The notes under the pieces are model-generated. The model had not been told where the DNA came from, ran no database searches, and saw nothing but the letters and a program-made list of their open reading frames with translations. Positions 24,777 to 35,756 of a DNA stretch of 64,000 nt are shown one piece after another. Where the stretch lies: the NCBI RefSeq assembly GCF_001428895.1, contig NZ_LMJA01000003.1:63560-127559 (forward strand). The letters are read 5' to 3'. Within the stretch, counting starts at the first letter, position 1. The number at the start of each line of letters is the position of its first letter. The stretch is from Mycobacterium sp. Root265. Lineage in GTDB: Bacteria; Actinomycetota; Actinomycetes; Mycobacteriales; Mycobacteriaceae. The position numbers and the translations under genes were made by a program.

Positions 24777-25697
24777 TCAGCCCGCGCTGCGGGACACCGA
24801 GCGCGCGGCCTCGCGCGGTGCCCAACCGGGCGGCCCGAACGCGTAGCCGAACCTGTCCCGCCAGCGCTTTGCGGCCCGGACATCCCGGCCGATCGCCACG
24901 TATTCGTGAGTCTGCAGTTTCCAGATGTTGAAGGTGTCGACCTGTTTGGTCAGCCCGTAGTGCGGCCGGAACAACTCGTCCTGGTAGGTCCCGAAGATCC
25001 TGTCCCACAGGATGAAGATGCCCGCGTAGTTCTTGTCCAGATACTCGGGATCCATGCCGTGGTGCACCCGGTGATGCGACGGGGTGTTGAACACGAATTC
25101 GACCGGCCGCCAGAGCCGGTCGATCCGCTCGGTGTGCACCCAGAACTGGTAGATCAGATTGACCGAGAAGCTCGCGAACACCATCCACGGCGGAACCCCG
25201 AGCAGCGGCAGCGGAATCCACATCAGGATCTCACCGCTGTTGTTCCACTTCTGCCGTAGCGCGGTGGCGAAGTTGAAGTATTGACTGGAGTGGTGGGCCT
25301 GATGTGTCGCCCAGATGAGGCGGACCCGGTGCGCGGTGCGGTGATACGCGTAGAACAGCAGATCCACACCGACGAGCGCGATCAGCCAGGTGTACCACTG
25401 GTCCGAGGGTAGATGCCACGGTGCCACGTAGGCGAAGATCGCGGCATAACCCAAGAGCGCCAACAGTTTCCAACCGGCGGTGGTGGCCACCGAGACCAGG
25501 CCCATGGACAGGCTCGCCCACGCGTCGCGGCGATGATAGGACCCGGCCGGGCTGCGGTCGGCGGGCTCGAGGTGGGCGAGCTTGCGTGCCGCGGTCCACT
25601 CCAGCACCAATAGCAGCAGGAAGAACGGGATGGCGAACAGCACCGGGTCGCGCATCTGCGGGGGCAGCGCGTCGAGCACCCCCAGCAACGCGTCCAT
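24777..25697 (-). CDS. Sterol desaturase / fatty acid hydroxylase superfamily membrane protein
   Basis: A 306-residue integral membrane di-iron enzyme. The His clusters are HRTAHR (about 127-132), HQAHHSS (about 141-147) and HHRVHHG (about 210-216). Together with membrane helices on each side they give the eight-His pattern of the family. Such enzymes hydroxylate or desaturate lipids or sterols. The ATG at 25697 begins before the first helix; the ribosome site is weak. It lies 41 bases upstream of the FAD oxidoreductase and 60 bases downstream of the carboxylesterase, all on one strand. Confidence 0.9.
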   Translation of the reverse strand: MDALLGVLDALPPQMRDPVLFAIPFFLLLLVLEWTAARKLAHLEPADRSPAGSYHRRDAWASLSMGLVSVATTAGWKLLALLGYAAIFAYVAPWHLPSDQWYTWLIALVGVDLLFYAYHRTAHRVRLIWATHQAHHSSQYFNFATALRQKWNNSGEILMWIPLPLLGVPPWMVFASFSVNLIYQFWVHTERIDRLWRPVEFVFNTPSHHRVHHGMDPEYLDKNYAGIFILWDRIFGTYQDELFRPHYGLTKQVDTFNIWKLQTHEYVAIGRDVRAAKRWRDRFGYAFGPPGWAPREAARSVSRSAG

Positions 25698-25757
25698 GGC
25701 GGTGAGCCTAACTTCTTCGGTCGGCCGCTGAGGCCGGTCCGCTGACAACCAGAACGG

Positions 25758-27308
<1,551 letters not shown>

Positions 27309-27335
27309 GTTCTGTCCTACCTTCCGTTGTTCCAC

Positions 27336-27351
27336 GGTACGCATGCGTTCC
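27336..27351. promoter_or_regulatory. Palindrome between carboxylesterase and monooxygenase genes
   Basis: GGTACGCATGCGTTCC is a dyad with a perfect 10-base core ACGCATGCGT and two mismatching flank positions. It sits 28 bases before the carboxylesterase start, between divergent genes. A binding site for an unlinked regulator is inferred. Confidence 0.35.
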
Positions 27352-27440
27352 AGCGGGTGTGCAGACCTGGCGGAAGTACATACATTCGTGCTGCTCAGAA
27401 CCCTCGGCGCGGGACGGCGGCGACCGTACCGTCGTGCGCC

Positions 27441-28694
27441 ATGGCCATCGATATCGCTGAAACCACCTCCTCGATCCCACTGCTGAATACCCCCGAAGCG
27501 GCCCTCGCCGCAGCCGCCGCGGTGGCGGCCGAGCTGGCCGTCGGCGCCGCCGAACGCGAGCGCACCGACACCTCGCTGCTGCCGCAGCTTCGGCTGGTCG
27601 CCGAGGCCGGACTGCTCGCTGTTCCGGTTCCCGCCGCGCACGGCGGGCCCGGCCTGCCCGCCTCGGTCCAGGTCGAGGTGCTGCGCCGGCTCTCCCGCGG
27701 TGACGGTGCCCTCGGCCAGTTGCTGCTGGCCCATTTCGTGGTGTCCCAGGCGATCGGCGGACTCGGCGTCGACCAGCAGCCCGCGCCGCGCATCTACGGC
27801 GACATCCTGGCCGGCGGCCAGCTCGGCAATGCCACCGCCGAACGGGGTACCGCCAGCGCGCTGGACCGCAAGACCAGCATCACCCGCCGCGAGGACGGCC
27901 GCTGGGAACTCAACGGCGTGAAGTACTACGCCACCGGCACATTGGGCGCCCAGTGGATCGCGGTGGCCGCGGCCATCACCGACAAGCCGGGCGAGACGGC
28001 CACCGTCTTCATCCGGCCGGATCAGCCGGGCGTCACCCTGGATCTGGAGAAGTGGTCGGCATTCGGGCAGCGCGGGACCAAAAGTGGTGCGGTCCGGCTC
28101 GACGCCGTGGTGGTCGACGACGATCTGGTCATCGAGGAGGGGCCCGCCCCCGACCCGGTGGACGGCCCGCCCAGCGTGCTCGGCGCCTATGACCAGGCTC
28201 TGCACGCCGCGATCGACATCGGCATCGCGCGCGCCGCGCTGGAGGACGGCGCCGAGTTCGTGCGCACCAGGTCCCGGCCGTGGAAGGAAGCACTCAACGC
28301 CGGTATCGAACGCGCCGACCAGGAACCCCACATCGTGCGTCGCTTCGGTGAGCTGACGGCCCGGCTGTACGCGCTGGAGGCGCTGCTGGCCCGCGGCGCG
28401 TCGCTGGTCGACGAGGGTCAGGCCGCCGAGGAGCTGTCCCGGGATGCGGCGGCCGAGGCCAGCCTCACCGTCGCCGCGGCCAAGGCGCTGGCACAGGAGT
28501 TCGGCGTCGAGATCGCCAGTGGCATCTTCGAACTCACCGGCACATCGGGCACCGACGGCGAGGTGAACCTGGACCGGCACTGGCGCAATGTGCGCACCCA
28601 TTCCTTGCACGATCCGGCCCGCTGGAAGTACGTGCACCTGGGCAACCACACTCTGCACGGCACCCGCCCGCCGCGTCTCGGTCTGGTCCTCTAG
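27441..28694 (+). CDS. Acyl-CoA-dehydrogenase-fold flavin monooxygenase of the SfnB/DszC type
   Basis: A 417-residue protein with the acyl-CoA dehydrogenase fold. The C-terminal signature DRHWRNVRTHSLHDPARWKY, followed by VHLGNHTLHG, is that of SfnB, DszC and related FMNH2-dependent monooxygenases rather than of true acyl-CoA dehydrogenases. SfnB-type enzymes serve sulfur acquisition from sulfones. The ATG at 27441 follows a -10-like TACCGT by eight bases, so a leaderless transcript is possible. It is followed after 11 bases by a MetE-like gene, an unusual pairing that suggests organosulfur metabolism. No flavin reductase is adjacent. Confidence 0.88.
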   Translation: MAIDIAETTSSIPLLNTPEAALAAAAAVAAELAVGAAERERTDTSLLPQLRLVAEAGLLAVPVPAAHGGPGLPASVQVEVLRRLSRGDGALGQLLLAHFVVSQAIGGLGVDQQPAPRIYGDILAGGQLGNATAERGTASALDRKTSITRREDGRWELNGVKYYATGTLGAQWIAVAAAITDKPGETATVFIRPDQPGVTLDLEKWSAFGQRGTKSGAVRLDAVVVDDDLVIEEGPAPDPVDGPPSVLGAYDQALHAAIDIGIARAALEDGAEFVRTRSRPWKEALNAGIERADQEPHIVRRFGELTARLYALEALLARGASLVDEGQAAEELSRDAAAEASLTVAAAKALAQEFGVEIASGIFELTGTSGTDGEVNLDRHWRNVRTHSLHDPARWKYVHLGNHTLHGTRPPRLGLVL

Positions 28695-28705
28695 AAAGGC
28701 GAATC

Positions 28706-29779
28706 ATGGGATACCAGAACAGTTTCTACCTGACCGGCAGCATCAACCAGCCGACCGTCGAGGAGGCGTTCCGGTTCGTCGGGACACGTCTGCAACCCGC
28801 GGTGAAGCGGGTGCCCGACGGGGAGCCCGGCGAGCGCGCCAACTGGGTACTGACCCAGACCCCGCACTTCCTGGAGAACCCGACGCTGGATGTGGTGGAC
28901 AAGGACGGCCGCGCGCTGGCGCGGCTGAAACCCGGCACCACCGGCGCCGACGTCCGGTTCCCCGCCTTCGATTACGCCGATCACGCGATCGCCTCGTACG
29001 CGCTGTTCCGCGCCGCCCGCCAACGCGGTGAGCTGGCACCGGATTCGAAGTTCCTGGTGTCGATCCCGACGCCGTTCAACGCGGTCAACTTCTTCGTCGA
29101 GTTCGAGTCACAGGTCGAGGTGGCCCGCGCCTACGAGGTGCCACTGCGCGACAGTGTCGAGGCCATCCAGTCCGCGATCCCCCACGAGGATCTGGTGATC
29201 CAGTGGGATCTCCCGGTCGAAGACGCCACCGTCGAAGGCTGGTTTCCCAACCCGTACAAGGATTTCGAGGAGATCTACGAGGTGACCGCGCGCCCAGCCT
29301 CCTGGGTGCACGACGACGTCGAACTGACCTTCCACCTCTGCTACGGCGATTCCAAGTTCGGGGCGTCCCCGTTCATGGGTGACCCACCGGACGACGAAGC
29401 CGCCGCGCGTGGCGGACGGCACATCTACCCACGCGACGCGTCGACGATCGTGGCGGTGTCCAACGGTCTGTCCCGGCATGTCCCCCGCCGCATCGACGCC
29501 ATCCAGGCAGCCACGGTGACGGCCTGGAACCGGTTGGCGCACTGGCAGCCGTTGGCGAACCTGGCCATCGAGCCGGACACCGAGTTCTACCTCGGGCTGC
29601 TGCACGCCGAGGACGGCGCCGCCGGCGCCCGGTACCGGGCGGCGCTGGCCGCCAAGTTCCTTCCGGAGTTCGGTATCTCGACCGAGTGCGGGCTGGGCAG
29701 ACATTCCGCCGAGCAACTCGATCAGGTGGTGTCCGCGGTCGACGAACTGTTCGAGGCCCGGCAGACCGCGCTGGCCTGA
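28706..29779 (+). CDS. UROD/MetE-like barrel protein with methionine-synthase zinc ligands
   Basis: A 357-residue protein of the UROD/MetE-like barrel class. Residues FHLCYGD (about 212-218) give the His-x-Cys pair of the cobalamin-independent methionine synthase zinc site, and STECGLGR near the C-terminus gives the third Cys. The N-terminal half of full MetE is missing, so this is a core-MetE-type protein. Zinc-dependent transfer of a methyl or alkyl group to or from a thiol is inferred; the substrate is unknown. GAAAGGC precedes the ATG. The operon with an SfnB/DszC-like monooxygenase suggests use of an organosulfur compound. Confidence 0.82.
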   Translation: MGYQNSFYLTGSINQPTVEEAFRFVGTRLQPAVKRVPDGEPGERANWVLTQTPHFLENPTLDVVDKDGRALARLKPGTTGADVRFPAFDYADHAIASYALFRAARQRGELAPDSKFLVSIPTPFNAVNFFVEFESQVEVARAYEVPLRDSVEAIQSAIPHEDLVIQWDLPVEDATVEGWFPNPYKDFEEIYEVTARPASWVHDDVELTFHLCYGDSKFGASPFMGDPPDDEAAARGGRHIYPRDASTIVAVSNGLSRHVPRRIDAIQAATVTAWNRLAHWQPLANLAIEPDTEFYLGLLHAEDGAAGARYRAALAAKFLPEFGISTECGLGRHSAEQLDQVVSAVDELFEARQTALA

Positions 29780-29798
29780 TCGCGGCTAGGCTGCCGCG

Positions 29799-30140
29799 AT
29801 GCGTAAGTGGGTGCTGCTGAGCGCGGCGATCGCCACCGAAGTCACCGGCACCCTGTCCCTGCGGGCATCCCAGGACCACTCCGCCTGGCTGGCCGTCGTG
29901 GTGGTCGGGTATGTCTCGTCCTTCATCTTGATGGCGGCGGTGCTGCGCGCCGGCATGCCGGTCGGCGTGGCCTATGGCATCTGGGGCGCCATCGGCACCG
30001 CGGTCACCGCGGCCGCCGCGTCGGTGATCTTCGGTGAGGCCTTCACCTGGTCCCTGGCGGGCGGTATCGCGCTGATCATCGCCGGGGTGCTGCTCGTCGA
30101 GTTCGGTTCGCACGAACGCGCACCGGAGGTGCCCGCATGA
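29799..30140 (+). CDS. Small multidrug resistance (SMR) family transporter subunit A
   Basis: A 113-residue protein with four membrane helices. The essential membrane glutamate is present (IATEVTGTLSLRAS, Glu14), with the MPVGVAYGIWGAIG signature. SMR proteins exchange protons for cationic drugs or guanidinium-type metabolites. The ATG at 29799 is six bases after a -10-like TAGGCT, consistent with a leaderless start. It overlaps the second SMR gene by ATGA, the layout of heteromeric SMR pairs such as EbrAB or MdtIJ. Confidence 0.92.
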   Translation: MRKWVLLSAAIATEVTGTLSLRASQDHSAWLAVVVVGYVSSFILMAAVLRAGMPVGVAYGIWGAIGTAVTAAAASVIFGEAFTWSLAGGIALIIAGVLLVEFGSHERAPEVPA

Positions 30141-30460
30141 TGTGGCTGGCGCTGGCCGGGGCGATCGGCATGGAGGTGCTGGCGACGCTGTCCCTGCGCG
30201 CCTCCGACGGATTCCGCCGCCGGAAATGGATCGTGCCGGTGGCCGCCGGCTATCTCGTGTCCTTCTATCTGTTGTGGCTGTCGCTGTCGCTCGGCATGCC
30301 GGTCGGGGTCGCCTACGGCATCTGGACCGCGTGCGGGGTGGCGCTGGTGGCCGTCGCCGCGCGATTCCTGTTCCGCGATCCGTTGACCTGGCGGATGCTG
30401 GCCGGGATCGGGTTGATCATCGCCGGGGTCCTCACGATCGAGATGGGTGGCGTCCACTGA
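30137..30460 (+). CDS. Small multidrug resistance (SMR) family transporter subunit B
   Basis: A 107-residue, four-helix SMR protein with the conserved glutamate (IGMEVLATLSLRAS, Glu13) and MPVGVAYGIWTACG. GGAGGTG precedes the ATG at 30137, which overlaps the stop of the first subunit. The two subunits probably form an antiparallel heterodimer. Its 3' end overlaps the convergent MFS gene by 29 bases. Confidence 0.92.
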   Translation: MMWLALAGAIGMEVLATLSLRASDGFRRRKWIVPVAAGYLVSFYLLWLSLSLGMPVGVAYGIWTACGVALVAVAARFLFRDPLTWRMLAGIGLIIAGVLTIEMGGVH

Positions 30461-31631
30461 GCACACCGGGGAAGCAGGCGAGCAACGCAACCAGCACCCC
30501 CGCCGCCGGAACCAGCAGCAGCCCGGCCCGCAGCCCGGCGGCGTCGGCGATCAATCCCACCACCGGCGGGGACGCCACGAATCCCAGGCGCATCAACCAG
30601 GCCACCGCGGTCAGCCCCGTCCCGGGACGCAAACCCGGCAACCGGTCGGCGCCGTGCATGGCTGCCGGCACCAGGGTGGCGACCCCCAGGCCCACCGCGG
30701 CGAATCCCGCGATGGTGCCCGGCACGCTCGGAAAGGCCAGCGCCGCACCCATCCCGGCGGCGATGACCAGACCGCCGGACAGCGTCACGGCGCGTTCCCC
30801 GAACCGGTCCACCAGTCGGTCGCCGGTCAGCCTGCCGATGAACATGCACCCCATCAGCGCCACGTAGCCGAGCACCGCGACCGCCCCCGGCGCCCCGACA
30901 CCGTCGCGCATGTAGAGCGTGGCCCAGGTGCTGCCGGCATCCTCGATCACCGCGCCGGCGATGGCCATCGCGATCAGCGCCGCCAGCACGGCGTAGACGG
31001 CATAACCCGCCCGCAAGACCGTCCCGGTCTCCTGCGTGCCGTCCTCGACACGGTCGGGCCCGGGCAGCAGGAACGGATACGCGGTGAGCGCCACCGCCGC
31101 GAAGAGCGCCGCCGAGATCGCCAGATGTGTTCCCCGGTCGATGTGCAGGGCGATGGCCCCCGCTCCCATCAGCCCGCCCAGAATCGCGCCGGCCGCCCAC
31201 ACCGCATGCAGGGAGTTGATGATGGAGCGCCCGTAGCGCTGCTGGACCCGCAGACCGTGCGCGTTCTGGGCCACATCGGTGACCGCATCGCAGGCCCCGC
31301 CGAGGAAGAGGGCGGCCGCCAGCACGATCGGGCCGCCGGCATAGCCGGCAACCACCAGCAGCAGAGCCAACAGCACCGTCGAGCTCACCGCGGCGCGGGC
31401 CGAACCGAACCGGCGGATGACCACGCCCGCGGCGAGTCCGGCGACCAGCGCACCGGCCGGGAAGGCCGCCGCGACGGCACCGTAGGCGGCATTGGTCAGC
31501 GCCAGATCGGTCTTGATCTCGGGATACCGGGGCAACAGGTTCGCGAACACCGCTCCGTTGGTGAGGAACAGGGCGCTCACCGCGATCCTGGCCCGCCGGT
31601 CCTGCACGGGGTCGATCCGTCCGGAAACCAT
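30432..31631 (-). CDS. Major facilitator superfamily transporter
   Basis: A 399-residue protein with about 12 membrane helices. The first helix region reads RIAVSALFLTNGAVFANLLP. The segment after helix 2, GVVIRRFGSARAAV, is the loop-2/3 motif A variant of the FucP/YbjJ-like branch. YbjJ-like members have an unknown or sugar-related substrate. The ATG at 31631 is used; further upstream the frame overlaps malQ. Divergent from malQ across 66 bases and convergent with the SMR pair. Confidence 0.88.
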   Translation of the reverse strand: MVSGRIDPVQDRRARIAVSALFLTNGAVFANLLPRYPEIKTDLALTNAAYGAVAAAFPAGALVAGLAAGVVIRRFGSARAAVSSTVLLALLLVVAGYAGGPIVLAAALFLGGACDAVTDVAQNAHGLRVQQRYGRSIINSLHAVWAAGAILGGLMGAGAIALHIDRGTHLAISAALFAAVALTAYPFLLPGPDRVEDGTQETGTVLRAGYAVYAVLAALIAMAIAGAVIEDAGSTWATLYMRDGVGAPGAVAVLGYVALMGCMFIGRLTGDRLVDRFGERAVTLSGGLVIAAGMGAALAFPSVPGTIAGFAAVGLGVATLVPAAMHGADRLPGLRPGTGLTAVAWLMRLGFVASPPVVGLIADAAGLRAGLLLVPAAGVLVALLACFPGVLSGRHPSRS

Positions 31632-31697
31632 GCCCGCCGACAGTACTGGTCGCTGGGCGGACAGCGATGCGCCGACGGATCCGGCAAGATTGCGGGC

Positions 31698-33818
31698 ATG
31701 ACCGAACTGGCCGATCTCGCACAGCTGTACGGGGTGGCGACCGATTTCATCGACTGGCGCGGGCGCAGCGTCCCGGTCCCGGAGCACACCCTGGTCGGCG
31801 TGCTGGCGTCGCTCGGCGTGCCGGCGGGCGGCCCGGCCGAACGCGACGAGGCCCGCCGCAACCACGAGCGTGAGCACTGGGGTTTCACCCTGCCCCCGAC
31901 CGTCGTCGCCCGCTCCGGCACCGCGTCCTCTTTCTGGGTGCACGTCACCCACGGCGACCCGGTCGGACTGTGGATCCGGCTGGAGGACGGCTCGGTACGC
32001 GCCGGGCTTCGGCAGCTCGAAAACAACCGGCCGCCATTCGATTTGGACGGCAGGCTGATCGGCGAGGCCACCTTCGAACTCCCTGCGGATCTACCTCCGG
32101 GATACCACCGGTTGCACGCCCAGACCGGTCAGCTCGACATCAGCACCACCCTGATCGTCTGCCCCGCCACACTGGCCGCGCCGGCCACCCGGCAGTGGGG
32201 CCTGGCCGCTCAGCTGTACAGTGTCACGTCCGATAATTCTTGGGGCACAGGCGATCTCACCGACCTGACCGATCTTGCGGTGTGGTCGGCGGCCCGGCAC
32301 GGCGCGGGCTTCATCCTGGTCAACCCACTGCACGCCGCCGCCCCGGTCGCACCGATGGAACCCTCGCCCTACCTGCCGACCTCCCGACGGTTCGTCAACC
32401 CGCTCTATCTGCGTGTCGAGGCGGTCCCCGAATACGTCCATCTGCGCAAGCGTGGGCCGCTGCGCAAGGCGCGCGCCGACCTCGCCGCCCGCGCGCGCCG
32501 GCAGGACGGGATCGACCGTGACGCCGCCTGGAAGGTCAAGAGAGCCGCGCTCAAGCAGCTGTACCGGGTGCCGCGCTCGGCGGGCCGCGAGCTCGCCTAC
32601 GCCGCCTTCCGGGACCGCGAGGGACGCAGCCTCGACGACTTCGCCACCTGGTGCGCGCTGGCCGAGGTGCACGGCGCCGACTGGCACGGCTGGCCTCAGC
32701 CGTTGACCCATCCGGACGGTCCCGCGGTCGCGGAGTTCGCCGCCACACATGCCGAGGCCGTGGACTTCCACCGCTGGCTGCAGTGGCTGCTCGACGACCA
32801 GTTGACCGCCGCCCAGGCCACCGCGATCCAGGCCGGGATGTCGCTGGGCATCATGCACGACCTGGCTGTCGGGGTGGACCCCGACGGCGCCGATGCGTGG
32901 GCGCTGCAGGACGTGCTCGCGCTCGGGGTCAGCGCCGGGGCGCCGCCGGACGAGTACAACCAACTCGGCCAGAACTGGTCGCAGCCCCCGTGGCGCCCCG
33001 ATCAGCTGCAGAAGTCCGGGTACGCACCGTTCCGCGCGCTGGTCGCCGCGGTGCTGCGGCACGCCGGCGGCGTCCGCATCGACCACATCATCGGGCTGTT
33101 CCGGCTGTGGTGGATCCCCGAAGGCGCCCCGCCGACCGAGGGCACCTACGTGCGCTACGACCACGACGCGCTGATCGGCATCGTGGCATTGGAGGCCATG
33201 CGCGCCGGTGCGGTCGTGGTCGGTGAGGATCTCGGCACTGTCGAGCCGTGGGTGCGGGACTACCTGAGCGATCGCGGACTGTTCGGCACCTCCATCCTGT
33301 GGTTCGAGCGGGACCGCGAGTGGGGGCAGCCGGACAAGCCGCTGCCCGCCGAACGGTGGCGGGAGGCCTGCCTGTCCTCGGTGACCACTCACGATCTGCC
33401 GCCGACGGCCGGATATCTGGCCGGCGAGCACATCCGGCTCCGGGAGGAACTTGGTCTGCTGACCCGGCCGGCCGAGGAGGAACTGGCCGCCGACCGCGCC
33501 GAACAGGCGGCCTGGCTGGCGGAGCTGCAACGGCTCGGGCTGGTCGGCGCGGACCCCGATATCGACGAGATCGTCCGCGGCCTGTACGCCTTCCTGGGCC
33601 GGACCCCATCCAAGCTGCTGGCTCTGGCACTGCCTGACGCGGTGGGAGATGTCCGCGCCCAGAATCAGCCGGGCACCACCGATGAGTACCCGAACTGGCG
33701 GGTGCCGCTGGCCGGGCCGGACGGCCGCCGGCTGCGGATCGAGGACATCTTCGGCGATCCACGGGCCAACGCGCTGGCTGAAGTAATGAAATCCCAGGTA
33801 CGGACGATGGAGACGTGA
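31698..33818 (+). CDS. malQ: 4-alpha-glucanotransferase (amylomaltase)
   Basis: A 706-residue GH77 enzyme of the longer actinobacterial type. It has an N-terminal extension of about 170 residues before the catalytic barrel (WGLAAQLYSV, then SWGTGDL). Active-site segments are GGVRIDHIIGLFRLW (nucleophile Asp), VVGEDLGTVEPWV (acid/base Glu) and TTHDLPPTAGYL. It transfers alpha-1,4-glucan segments, in glycogen/maltodextrin and methylglucose polymer metabolism. The ATG at 31698 lies seven bases after a weak -10-like CAAGAT with no clear ribosome site. Confidence 0.95.
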   Translation: MTELADLAQLYGVATDFIDWRGRSVPVPEHTLVGVLASLGVPAGGPAERDEARRNHEREHWGFTLPPTVVARSGTASSFWVHVTHGDPVGLWIRLEDGSVRAGLRQLENNRPPFDLDGRLIGEATFELPADLPPGYHRLHAQTGQLDISTTLIVCPATLAAPATRQWGLAAQLYSVTSDNSWGTGDLTDLTDLAVWSAARHGAGFILVNPLHAAAPVAPMEPSPYLPTSRRFVNPLYLRVEAVPEYVHLRKRGPLRKARADLAARARRQDGIDRDAAWKVKRAALKQLYRVPRSAGRELAYAAFRDREGRSLDDFATWCALAEVHGADWHGWPQPLTHPDGPAVAEFAATHAEAVDFHRWLQWLLDDQLTAAQATAIQAGMSLGIMHDLAVGVDPDGADAWALQDVLALGVSAGAPPDEYNQLGQNWSQPPWRPDQLQKSGYAPFRALVAAVLRHAGGVRIDHIIGLFRLWWIPEGAPPTEGTYVRYDHDALIGIVALEAMRAGAVVVGEDLGTVEPWVRDYLSDRGLFGTSILWFERDREWGQPDKPLPAERWREACLSSVTTHDLPPTAGYLAGEHIRLREELGLLTRPAEEELAADRAEQAAWLAELQRLGLVGADPDIDEIVRGLYAFLGRTPSKLLALALPDAVGDVRAQNQPGTTDEYPNWRVPLAGPDGRRLRIEDIFGDPRANALAEVMKSQVRTMET

Positions 33819-33882
33819 CTGGAGTTTCTACAGGTGTGGTTCTGCGATATGTTCGCAGCGCACCGCGACACCCGGAGGGCAC

Positions 33883-34323
33883 GTGAACAAGAAACTGATC
33901 GCGTTAGGGCTCGGCACCAGCGCCGCAGCACTGGCGGCTCTGATCACGGCCGGCACCGCCAGCTCGGATCCCGCTGCGGAAAGCCCCTACAACGTCGTGG
34001 GCGAACCCTACGGCCGCGCGGTCCAGATCCTGGCCGGCGCCGGTATGAAGGCCACCTTCGGCGGTGCCGTCGGCAGCGACATGCAGCAGAGCCTGTGCGT
34101 CGTGGAGAAGCAGAAGTTCACCAGCAACGGGCGCGTGCAGCTGATGCTGAACTGCACTCAGGCGGCCTTCGACGAGGCCGGGCTGAACAGGTCGAGCGGT
34201 TCAGGTCCCGGCGGGCGCACCATCGGCGCCAACGGCATCACCACCGTGACGCCCACTCCGGTGCCGCCTCCCGGGGCAGGGGTTCCGACCTCGCCCGCAC
34301 CCGTGCCTCCGCCGGTGGGCTGA
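33883..34323 (+). CDS. Secreted PASTA-like domain protein
   Basis: A 146-residue exported protein. Signal peptide residues 1-27 (MNKKLIALGLGTSAAALAAL, ending TASSDP) are followed by a single PASTA-like unit: YNVVGEPYGRAVQILAGAGM, then KATFGG. The unit ends in a Cys pair (SLCVVEKQ...LMLNC). The tail is Pro-rich. GGAGGG precedes the GTG start. PASTA domains bind muropeptides on Ser/Thr kinases; here the unit is free and secreted, directly upstream of a kinase gene that lacks PASTA repeats. A sensor-partner role is inferred. Confidence 0.82.
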   Translation: MNKKLIALGLGTSAAALAALITAGTASSDPAAESPYNVVGEPYGRAVQILAGAGMKATFGGAVGSDMQQSLCVVEKQKFTSNGRVQLMLNCTQAAFDEAGLNRSSGSGPGGRTIGANGITTVTPTPVPPPGAGVPTSPAPVPPPVG

Positions 34324-34345
34324 GTCCACGCTTTAGTATTCGCCC

Positions 34346-35755
34346 ATGCCATTGGCAGCTGGGACCGACTTTGCCGGGTATTCCGTTGTCCGCTGCCTGG
34401 GTACCGGGGGGATGGGTGAGGTCTACCTCGCCCAGCACCCCCGCCTCCCCCGCCAGGACGCGCTGAAGGTTCTGCGCGCCGGGGTCTCGGCCGATGACGA
34501 GTACCGGCAGCGGTTCGAACGCGAAGCCGATATTGCCGCGACGCTGTGGCATCCCCACATCGTCGGCGTGCACGACCGTGGTGAACACGACGGCCAGCTG
34601 TGGATCGCGATGGACTACGTGCCCGGCACCGATACCGCCCGGTTCGTGCGGGAGCATCACCCCAAAGGTCTGCCCGCACAGCACGTCGGCGAGATCGTCA
34701 GCGCGGTGGCCGATGCGCTGGACTATGCGCATCAGCGCGGTCTGCTGCACCGCGACGTCAAACCCGCCAACATCCTGCTCTCCGACACGCAGTCCGCGGG
34801 TCACCGGATCCTGCTGGCCGACTTCGGCATTGCCCGGTGGTCCGATGACGTCAGCGGACTGACGGCCACCAACATGACGGTCGGCACGGTGTCCTATGCC
34901 GCGCCCGAACAACTGATGGGCAACACGGTGGACGGCCGTGCCGATCAGTACGCGCTGGCCGCCACCGCCTACGAACTGCTCACCGGCAGGCCGCCGTTCC
35001 AGAACTCCAACCCGGCGGTGGTCATCAGCCAGCACCTGTCGGCGCTGCCGCCGGCCATCGGGGATCACCGCCCCGAGTTGGCGCACCTGGACCCGGTGTT
35101 CGCCAAGGCGCTGGCCAAGGACCCCGCCGACAGGTTCGACCGGTGCGCCGATTTCGCGCGGGCGCTCGTCCATCAGCTCGAAGGCGACACGCTCGGGCTG
35201 ACCCAGACCGCCGCAGCGAGCGCACCGGGGGCGCAGGCCGGTCGGTCACGCGCCACGATGGCGATCATGGCCGTACTCGCGGTGTTGCTGTGCGTTGCCG
35301 TGGCGGCGGCCGTCTTCGAGCTCAACCGCGCCGACGACGAGGAGCGCCCCACCGCCGCGCCGACACCGTCGTCGACCGCCCGTCCCGCAGCGCCGGTGCC
35401 ATCCGCGGCACCGTCCACCACGGCACCGGTCACCACGACGCCGGTCACCGCGACGTCGGGCACCGCGGCCGCGACGACTCCGCCGGTGGTCATCGGCGCC
35501 GACTGCCTGCCGGAGGGCAGCACCGCGGTCACCGCCTCGGGTGCGTCGGCCTATTGCTCATCGATCCAGGACACCGACGCCACCGTCTGGTCGCTGACGC
35601 CCGGCGCGGTGCCGATCCCGACGGTGACGACCGATCCCGCCGAGGAACCGTTGCCGGCCGCCGAGGAACCGCCGGTGCGGGTGTGCATGCAGCAGACCGG
35701 ACAGACCCGCCGGGAGTGCCGTGAGCAGATCCTCCGGAGCAACGGGATGCCGTGA
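34346..35755 (+). CDS. Transmembrane serine/threonine protein kinase
   Basis: A 469-residue Pkn-type kinase. The N-terminal catalytic domain (about 12-275) has [11 protein letters not shown], Lys41, [17 protein letters not shown] and the APEQ motif, all intact. One membrane helix follows ([20 protein letters not shown]), then a Thr/Pro-rich stalk. The small extracytoplasmic domain has four Cys (ADCLPEG, AYCSS, VRVCMQQ, RRECRE). The closest layout is PknF/PknI-like rather than PknB. The ATG is six bases after a -10 TAGTAT (34334-34339), the leaderless pattern. A secreted PASTA-like protein lies 22 bases upstream. Confidence 0.93.
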   Translation: MPLAAGTDFAGYSVVRCLGTGGMGEVYLAQHPRLPRQDALKVLRAGVSADDEYRQRFEREADIAATLWHPHIVGVHDRGEHDGQLWIAMDYVPGTDTARFVREHHPKGLPAQHVGEIVSAVADALDYAHQRGLLHRDVKPANILLSDTQSAGHRILLADFGIARWSDDVSGLTATNMTVGTVSYAAPEQLMGNTVDGRADQYALAATAYELLTGRPPFQNSNPAVVISQHLSALPPAIGDHRPELAHLDPVFAKALAKDPADRFDRCADFARALVHQLEGDTLGLTQTAAASAPGAQAGRSRATMAIMAVLAVLLCVAVAAAVFELNRADDEERPTAAPTPSSTARPAAPVPSAAPSTTAPVTTTPVTATSGTAAATTPPVVIGADCLPEGSTAVTASGASAYCSSIQDTDATVWSLTPGAVPIPTVTTDPAEEPLPAAEEPPVRVCMQQTGQTRRECREQILRSNGMP

Positions 35756-35756
35756 G

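Noticed and set aside
27309-28658. Upstream extension of the carboxylesterase frame to about 966 residues
   Set aside because: The added part is antisense to the SfnB/DszC-like gene. The esterase family begins at the ATG 27308, which has a ribosome site.
30447-31697. Upstream extension of malQ to over 1100 residues
   Set aside because: The extension is antisense to the MFS transporter gene and has no amylomaltase sequence; malQ begins at 31698.
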